64,000 nt of DNA from Cryphonectria parasitica EP155. Taxonomy: Eukaryota > Ascomycota > Sordariomycetes > Diaporthales > Cryphonectriaceae. The stretch covers positions 372,001 to 436,000 of the forward strand of contig NW_024468913.1 in assembly GCF_011745365.1 (NCBI RefSeq), read 5' to 3'. The position numbers and the translations under genes are program-made. The notes beneath the pieces are model-generated. The model was given only the letters and a program-made list of their open reading frames with translations. It was not told the DNA's origin and made no database searches. Of the stretch, positions 58,791-64,000 are shown piece after piece. The stretch's first letter is position 1, and each line of letters opens with the position of its first letter.

Positions 58791-60762
58791 CTACGCCACG
58801 CTTCTCTCTCCTTTATCGAGACCCCAACCCGCCCTGAGCGACAACTCCCGCGACGCTGCGACCAGCGCACGATCATCATCGTTATCATCATGACTCCCGG
58901 CCATCGCTACCGCGTGGCCAGGAAGGTCGAATGGGAGGATCTCCGGGTCGCAAGTCGCACCGTCAGGAGGGAGGATACCGTCCTGGAAGTACTGCCGCAC
59001 AGCCTTGGCAGTGCACAAAGACGGGGCAGCCAAACTCGTGTGCTAATTCGATCATTAACAGCAGAACGTCATCAGCATAGCCTATCTTTGATTACGCAAC
59101 CCGCTTTCGAAGCCCCATATTCTTGGGGGAATGAAAAGTAGGGGGAGAATTGAGACTTACACCATACGAGTTCTGGATCAAAACCACCGAGTCCTCAAAG
59201 CCAGCCGAGTTATTCCGTGCACTGATGAGCGGCGTGATGTTGTCCGCCATGTTCGCAATAAACAAGATAGGAAAGCTCGTCTTGGCGTTGAAGGGCCCGC
59301 TGAACCTCCACTTGGGCCGCACTGTCCTCCCAGCGCAGGCGACACGGTCCTTGATGACGATGACACCCGAACTCCAGCTGATATTCGCCATATCGCGCAC
59401 GTGGTCCTCAAAGGCGCGCGGGTCCTCGCCCAGCGGCTCACCATCGGCACAGAGGATCGTGGGGAACGCATCATCACTGCCCTCGTCGCCGGTGGACAAG
59501 GGCACCTCGGGCGGGACGTACTCGGCGGAGCAGACGTCAGAGAAGGGCAGGCCATAGCGGGTGATAAAGGAAAAGTAAGGCTCTCCGTCGCCGCGGTCTA
59601 GGCCGGCGAGGATCTTGGCGAGGTGGGGGAAATAGTAGTTTGGGCGGTAGAGCGAGGTGGCGGCCAGCTGGCGGATCTTGGAGTACGTGACGACCTCGGG
59701 CAGGGCAGAGCCGAGACCTTGCTCTGGGGGCATGTAGATGAGGGGCTGGACACGGAGCTGCTCGAGGATGGCCTTGTGGCGCTCCTTGATCTCGGCCGGC
59801 GAGGAGGCGTAGAAGGCACACGTCTCGGGCCCAGCCTGGTGACACAGGTCGTAAAAGGCGTCCATGACTGCGTCTGCATCACGGACGGCGTTGACGTGTG
59901 CGCTATTGAACCACTCCTCATAGTCCACGTTGCCGTCGCTGACGAGCCGTCCTACTTTTTCAGGATACAGGGCGGCGAATGTCCCGCCGAGGATGGTCCC
60001 GTAGCTGAACCCCCAGTACTGCAGCTTGTCCTCGCCGACCTGGTGGAGGATCTCCAGCATGTCTCGGGCATGAGACGCTGTGCCGATGTGTTCCAGCAGG
60101 CCAGTGTCCTTGTGGGACTGCTCGCAGGCCATGGAAAAAGCCGACGCCCTAGCCCACACATCGTACAGGACGCCATCGTGCGAGTCGATCACGGGCGTCT
60201 CCTGCAGGGCCCAGTCGTGGCGCTTCTCGACCGTGTCCCAGCATTCGATCCTGGGCACAGAGGCACCCACACCGCGCGGGTCAAAGGTGATGATGTCGTG
60301 GTTGGTGCCCACGATGGTCTGGAGCTGCTTGCCGTGGTCGCGCAGGGCCCATATGCCCGAACCGCCAGGGCCGCCCGGGTTGAAGAAGACGGGGCCTCTG
60401 TAGTCGTTTGTATCATTGGCCCGGAGCCGAGCGATGGCGAGGACTACGCGGTCCTCATCGTTAGGCTCGAGCCAGTCCCTGGGCAGGTCCAGACGTGCGC
60501 AGTCGTATCCGCTATCGAAACATGCATGCCACTCGAGGGTTCGGCTGGGCTGGATGCTGGCCCATGAGAACTCAGCAGCACCAGCAGCTTGGGATGATTC
60601 CACATTGTATATTTTCTGTCCCGGGCCTGCAGAGTCATGGACTGTGAAACCAAGGAAGACCAGGCCTGCTACCACCAGGAGAGATAGGAATATCTCTGGC
60701 CCGCGGGGGCTGCCGTTATTTCTCCGTACTAACGGCCGGAGGAGTGGAGCTTTCTCATCCAT
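58791..60762 (-). CDS. Membrane-anchored alpha/beta hydrolase, TAP-like (tripeptidyl aminopeptidase type)
   Basis: Two exons, 60762-59161 and 59042-58791, join in phase 0 to 617 residues. The N-terminus is cytosolic with R and N residues, then one membrane helix (about 23-42) makes it a type II membrane or secreted protein. The alpha/beta hydrolase fold shows the oxyanion segment NPGGPGGSG (128-136), nucleophile Ser253 in GFSYG, acid Asp507 in ANMADNITP and His535 at the start of exon 2 (YGH). This triad and the split of the C-terminal part match the TAP-like family, which trims N-terminal peptides. Several N-x-S/T sites fit secretion. The last 40 residues after PEILPFDLPGH are hydrophilic and not conserved in my view. 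Substrate specificity is not known; a simple esterase is an alternative. Confidence 0.88.
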
Positions 60763-63048
60763 TCTGAAAGACAACACCGACGCCGGTTGGACGACTCAAA
60801 GAAGGCTTGACACCAAACAGAAAAGGTGTAGAGAGAAAGAGAGAGAGAGAGGAAGAGAAAAGGAAGGTCAAAAAGAAAGCTGCGACTCAGGAAACGATCT
60901 GACAGCACATGATAACACACAACGGGATCACGGTTCCAAAAATAAGAGATTGAGTCTGGACGAATGAAAAACATCCATGAATCAGGTCAGCGGACGTGCA
61001 GCTGCTGACTGACTTGGGCTTGCAGCAGGAGATATGCACGCTGCCAGTGGATAGCCTTTTGATAGTCCTGAGATCGGAAAGATAACCTTTTTTTCATGTG
61101 GGGGAAAAAAGAAGGGTCCTTATCCAGTTGTGTGGTGGCCATTCAAGTCGGGACGGAAAGTAAACCCCGTCTCTCTAGCATCGTACTTACCCCAGGGCTG
61201 CCAGCCAGGGCGCATGTGCCAAGCAACGGGTTCCCTAGCGTTCTTCTCTCCTTCTTTGGTCCTTTCTTTTTCCCTCTCTGCTCCTTTCCCTCTCTTTCCT
61301 CCAAAGGTTCAACGTTCCTTCCTTCTTCATCCCGACATCAAACTTGTACTGTGCAGTAAATACTGTGTGGCACACCTTTATTTAGTTGTTTAAGACGGCC
61401 CGCGTGGGGGGCCCCACCTCGCCTAAGCGCCGTTGTCCCAGCCAAAAACATACCACTTGAACCTTTCTCCAAGCATTCATTCCCCCGTCACATGTTTCCA
61501 CCCACGAGTCGTTTTGATCGGGTGGTTGTCTCCCCCAAGCATGAGTTTTGAGCACGCACGGAGCACACACGTAGCGCCCAGCTGACTCGTCAGGGGCGGA
61601 TGGTCAAGGCAGTCTGCTAAGGTGCCAAGAAAGGGCAAAAGGGGGGAAGGGAGAGTCAGACGGTGAGCGATGATCATTCTGCATACACTGTTTCACCAGT
61701 TCAACTACACAACTAAGCTTTCACATGTTTGTCCTTCTCCTCCTTCTTCATATTACTTGAATCAATACGATGATACAATATAAAGTCACTTCTCGGCATT
61801 AAAACACACCGGCTATGACACTATCGTCGGGTCAAGCATGACGACCGCTACATATCTGTAGAATAACAGCAAGAAATCCAAAGATATTGTATTCAGTTTT
61901 CTTGTTGTATTTGCATGAGCATCTTATTACCTGTACTCGGTTCATTATATTCGGTCAAGCTCCTCTTATCATGTATCAAACTGATAGCTGCCACTACTGC
62001 CCAATTCCTTTGGTATGACCAACAACTTGTCATCTGTACTGCGGAAAAGAAAGAAATAATATTGGCAGAGGTACCAGCTGCGCTAGCGCCTGTGCGGACT
62101 GGCTCACAATCTCCAAAGCATATATTGAATGATCCTGTGAATATAGGCTCAACCTGGCCCTCACAGCCATCAGCGAAAATTAGTTGAGCACAACCCGACC
62201 TTGGAGGCTCGAGTCCGACCGCACGAGCAATGTGGTTTCAGTCGATGTAGTCACCCTTTGCAAAGAGACCCGAATCTCCTCAGCCATTGTAGAGAGGCGC
62301 TGCACAAAGCTTTGGGCAGCGTTTCTCACGCGGCTGACACCGTCTCATAGCGACAACTATCTTTCAGTGATCAATGAAGGACGGCTGTCTATACTAGCAG
62401 ACCGAGCCTGCACGACATTATACTCAGTTTACAGAACAGGTCATGAACTAACGAAGCAAGACCTGTTTATAGTGTCCATCTATTCGGAAGGGAGTGTATC
62501 CTAACACCAAGTCCTTGTTTCTTCAAGTATCATGTTTCAACATTTGCAATAGCTTCACCGCCAGTGAATACTAGCAGACTGGACTGGGGTTTTCTCTGCG
62601 TCCAAAGTAACTTATACCTGAAACTTCTCTTCTTCATATACCTTTAGGTAACCGCTAGATCTTTGGATCCTGACTGGTCTCCCAACCCCATCAACTTACA
62701 CAACGGCGCTTTGCGAGACTCCGGACGCTACGGGCTATTATTGCTGCAAGCAGAAGCCTTTGGCATAGCGGTCGATAATATTAGCTCTGTATAGTAGCTG
62801 GAGAGCGTTTAATATTATATAAGCATACGATTACGCCTACGTGAGCTCTTGTCTCGTCAAAGTGTTCTTGAGTTACAAAAGTACAAACGCTGCCATTATA
62901 TTCTCTTGTCCAAAGTACATACACTCTATAAACTGCATCAACATCTCACATGATTACACATATATCAGTTACAGCCAGTCGGTCACAGTCTTTGTGTCCT
63001 CAATATTGTTGACGTCTCCTCCTCACCACCACCTCATCATCATTCCTC
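60763..63048. other. Intergenic, about 2.3 kb
   Basis: This holds the upstream region of the alpha/beta hydrolase (minus) and the 3' flank of the DUF3292 gene (minus). A short GA microsatellite lies at about 60832-60850. Two adjoining plus-strand frames (61915-62187 and 62184-62504) have no recognisable domain. No RNA gene is seen. Confidence 0.5.
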
Positions 63049-64000
63049 TTACCAAGCCACCCACTTCTGTCCACCCATGGCCACCAAACGATTAAACAGC
63101 TCATCCCGCAGCGGTAGCGCCGTAACCCTAAAACTGTCACCACTCCTAGTAACAATCTCCAGCCCATCCGCCACCTCCCGCTCCAGCGCCCAGCCAACAA
63201 TCAACTTCGCCTTCCACCCATACCCGCCAAACTTCTTCAGCTCGACAATATCCGCCACGGCAACGCTCCAGCTCGGGTGCAGGTCCTCGCGCTCCTGGCT
63301 GCCAATCTTCTCAATGGTCGAGTCCGTGCTGAAGGCCACCGCAGGGATCGTCGACTTGGTCGTGATGTACACATGGCCCTTCTTCCCCTTGAACCGGCCC
63401 TTGAAGTCCACAGGGCCCGAGATGGGGGTTTCACCCGGCGGCGCCACTACACCCAGCCTGTCCCTGGCCTTGCTGGACCCCGTGGTCTTGGCACGCGCGG
63501 CATCGGTGCCCATGGCCGTCTTGACCGCGCCCTTGGTGGTGCCCTTGAAGAAGCCGATGATCTTGGTGGTTGCCTTGCCGTGCTTGCTCTCCTTGGACGC
63601 GTCAATGTCGGCGCCGCCCGACTCGTGCGCCGTGTGGGGGTCATGCTGCACCGCCTCCTCGAGCTCCTCGTGGGTGGCGTTCAGAGGCGGCTCCGCACCC
63701 GTGGCGCGCAGGTGCTCGTCCGTGATCTCGGCAGGCTGGTCAGGCGGCGGCGCGGCGATGGTGGGCGGGGGTGGGAGCGGGGCCTTGTTGGCCTCGCCGA
63801 TGCGGAGGAGCGTGAGGGTGAGCTGGGCGTTGGTGGGCACGCCTTTAAGGACGGTGTTGCGGAGCTCGAGGAGTTTCTGCCAGTGGGGGAACTGGCGGTT
63901 GAGGAGGGCCAGGCCGCGGGAGATGACAGGGTCGCCGAAGAAGCCGAAGCCGATGCCGAAGGTGGTGCCCTTGGTGACCATGTAGGACGTGGTGACGAGG
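63049..64000 (-). CDS. DUF3292 family protein, C-terminal part (5' end outside window)
   Basis: The frame is open from the right edge to a stop at 63049, giving at least 317 residues; the Met at 63981 is internal, since the frame continues upstream as LVTTSY. The segment FGIGFGFFGDPVISRGL followed by LLELRNTVLKGVPTNAQ and a Pro run (LPPPPTIAAPPP) matches the fungal DUF3292 family as I recall it. The C-terminal 130 residues, from GHVYITTKS to the end, look like a compact GRAM/PH-like beta domain. No biochemical role is known for the family; members are fungal and around 600-700 residues. The visible part has no intron. Confidence 0.8.
   Translation of the reverse strand, partial: LVTTSYMVTKGTTFGIGFGFFGDPVISRGLALLNRQFPHWQKLLELRNTVLKGVPTNAQLTLTLLRIGEANKAPLPPPPTIAAPPPDQPAEITDEHLRATGAEPPLNATHEELEEAVQHDPHTAHESGGADIDASKESKHGKATTKIIGFFKGTTKGAVKTAMGTDAARAKTTGSSKARDRLGVVAPPGETPISGPVDFKGRFKGKKGHVYITTKSTIPAVAFSTDSTIEKIGSQEREDLHPSWSVAVADIVELKKFGGYGWKAKLIVGWALEREVADGLEIVTRSGDSFRVTALPLRDELFNRLVAMGGQKWVAW

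Noticed and set aside
59623..60567. 314-codon plus-strand open frame
   Set aside because: Antisense shadow of the TAP-like hydrolase, which carries a full catalytic triad.
63077..63985. 302-codon plus-strand open frame
   Set aside because: Antisense shadow of the DUF3292 gene; Ser/Pro-rich with no domain.

Overview
The window is nuclear DNA of a filamentous ascomycete (Pezizomycotina; class not settled, the gene set would fit Sordariomycetes). Evidence: genes split by short GT-AG introns of about 45-150 bp, an intron-containing nuclear tRNA, and fungal families such as an NLR-type NACHT/ankyrin protein, a Zn2Cys6 regulator, a GH32 enzyme, DUF3292 and small secreted cysteine-rich proteins. 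Exon models were derived by hand from splice sites and frame continuity; nearly every multi-exon model sums to a whole number of codons.

Layout. 1-10 kb: a Mre11/SbcD-like metallophosphoesterase cut by the left edge (-), a nine-exon NLR-type gene with alpha/beta-hydrolase, NACHT and ankyrin parts and an acidic tail (-), and head-to-head with it a fungal membrane protein of DUF6601 type (+). 10-19 kb: a secreted Gly-rich repeat protein, a secreted three-module Cys protein and a GH32 fructan hydrolase (all -). 21-27 kb: an HPP membrane protein and a Zn2Cys6 regulator (+), then a convergent NCS2 xanthine/urate-type permease (-) carrying a one-base frameshift. 27-32 kb is a 4.7 kb region without a recognisable gene. 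32-39 kb: a charged small protein (+), an Ala-tailed hypothetical protein (-), RPN11 of the 26S proteasome (-) and, divergent from it, the class I histone deacetylase RPD3 (+). 40-50 kb: an eight-Cys secreted protein (-), a Gfo/Idh/MocA oxidoreductase (+), a single-pass membrane protein (-), a possible small orphan gene (+) and a diaminopropionate ammonia-lyase-like PLP enzyme (-). 50-64 kb: tRNA-Ala(CGC) with an intron (-), an NCS1 permease (+), an eleven-exon MUP1-type amino-acid permease (-), a membrane-anchored TAP-like alpha/beta hydrolase (-) and the C-terminal part of a DUF3292 protein cut by the right edge (-).

There is no obvious secondary-metabolite cluster. Nitrogen and nutrient uptake recurs (HPP protein, NCS2, NCS1, MUP1-type permease, diaminopropionate lyase, secreted or anchored hydrolases), but strands are mixed, so this is a loose theme and not a proven cluster. 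The most notable points are the NLR with its acidic tail, two secreted modular proteins whose introns sit at the same place in each repeat, the broken purine permease, a GC-AG intron in RPD3 and an Ala-type tRNA on a body that looks like tRNA-Pro.
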